DNA of 6,131 bases, taken from positions 1-6,131 of the forward strand of contig SYNW01000139.1 in the NCBI GenBank assembly GCA_005805045.1. Reading direction: 5' to 3'. Numbering within the stretch: the stretch's first letter is position 1; each line of letters begins with the position of its first letter. The notes under the pieces are model-generated. The model saw nothing but the letters and a program-made list of their open reading frames with translations. It was not told the origin of the DNA and did no database searches. The translations under genes were made by a program, and so were the position numbers. Below, piece after piece: positions 5,612 through 6,131 of the stretch. This DNA comes from Actinomycetota bacterium. Lineage in GTDB: Bacteria > Actinomycetota > Acidimicrobiia > Acidimicrobiales > Ilumatobacteraceae.

Positions 5612-6131
5612 ATGGCTAGTGCTACAGATGTTTTGATTGGAGTGGCGATCGCTATCGCGTGCATGATGATTGCAGTTTGGGCAATCAGCCTCGTGATGCG
5701 CGATGCATCAATCGTCGATATCGCTTGGGGTTCTGGTTTCGTGCTTGTGGCATGGGTGACTTATTGGTTGAGCGACGGCAATTCAACGCGCAGTTTGTTG
5801 CTGACTGTTTTGACGACCATCTGGGGAGCGCGCTTGGCGTTTTATCTCGCTAAACGAAATCTCGGCCACGGCGAGGATTTTCGCTATCAGTCGATGCGTC
5901 GCAAGCATGGTGATCGATTTGCAATCGTCAGTTTGTACACGGTGTTCGGTCTGCAAGGTGTGCTGATGTACATAGTTTCGCTGCCGATACAACTTGGCCA
6001 GGTTCGCCCCGAGCCGAGTTTTGGCATTCTCGGCGTTTTGGGTGTTTTGATTTGGGGCGTTGGCATTTATTTTGAAGCCGTCGGCGATGCGCAACTTGCT
6101 CGCTTCAAGCGCAACCCGACCAACAAAGGTC
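5612..6131 (+). CDS. DUF1295 / steroid 5-alpha-reductase-like membrane protein (partial, 3' end missing)
   Basis: 173 codons are present before the window edge. The protein starts MASATDVLIGVAIAIACMM and shows about five hydrophobic segments (roughly residues 6-28, 38-54, 61-79, 103-126, 136-157). Family landmarks are DASIVDIAWGSGF (31-43), RNLGHGEDFRYQSMR (82-96) and GDAQLARFKRNPTNKG (158-173), the last normally followed by the conserved RYTRHPNYFG-type region that would lie just outside. DUF1295 proteins belong to the isoprenylcysteine methyltransferase/steroid reductase-like membrane superfamily; their substrates are mostly unknown, so none is assigned. The C-terminal third is missing only because the window ends. 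The ATG is supported by the well-spaced promoter directly upstream. It is divergent from the ABC-F gene. Confidence 0.85.
   Translation, partial: MASATDVLIGVAIAIACMMIAVWAISLVMRDASIVDIAWGSGFVLVAWVTYWLSDGNSTRSLLLTVLTTIWGARLAFYLAKRNLGHGEDFRYQSMRRKHGDRFAIVSLYTVFGLQGVLMYIVSLPIQLGQVRPEPSFGILGVLGVLIWGVGIYFEAVGDAQLARFKRNPTNKG

Noticed and set aside
5783..6094. 103-codon minus-strand open frame opposite the DUF1295 gene
   Set aside because: The plus-strand frame has clear membrane segments and family motifs; the minus-strand product is a low-complexity Gln/Asn/Arg-rich shadow.

Overview
The window is compact, moderate-GC bacterial chromosome with no mobile elements, CRISPR arrays or RNA genes that I can see. 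Several features fit an actinobacterium, perhaps an Acidimicrobiia/Ilumatobacter-like lineage: GTG starts, -10-like hexamers placed so that mRNAs would begin at the start codon, an LldD2-type hydroxyacid dehydrogenase, and a cluster of cysteine-poor ribosomal proteins. The taxonomic placement is inference; no marker gene here is decisive.

Left part (1-812): the last 18 codons of an unidentified plus-strand gene end 2 bp from the 3' end of a minus-strand rpmB-rpmG pair (L28, L33). This pair is divergent from rpmE2 (type B L31). All three proteins lack zinc-binding cysteine pairs, which is the composition of the zinc-independent (C-) ribosomal protein sets that actinobacteria often control with Zur. 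The 45-bp space between rpmB and rpmE2 holds two divergent -10 candidates and an imperfect 27-bp dyad that touches both.

Middle part (835-3929): a minus-strand two-gene unit encodes a DDC-type (group II) PLP amino acid decarboxylase followed 4 bp later by an FMN-dependent alpha-hydroxyacid dehydrogenase of the LldD type. Divergent from it, 55 bp away, is a small c-type cytochrome lipoprotein. The decarboxylase and dehydrogenase are probably co-transcribed, but a shared pathway is not evident.

Right part (3934-6131): a minus-strand ABC-F ATPase, a translation factor of the ribosome-bound type, converges on the cytochrome gene with a 4-bp gap. Divergent from it, a multi-pass membrane protein of the DUF1295/steroid 5-alpha-reductase-like family starts at 5612 and runs off the window. 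Its promoter candidate is the best in the window (TTGATA, 17 bp, TATTGT, then ATG at the expected transcription start).

There is no gene-free stretch longer than 62 bp. Converging genes are separated by 2, 22 and 4 bp and I find no hairpin terminator. I see no clearly new system; the most informative point is the compact divergent regulatory region of the C- ribosomal protein cluster.
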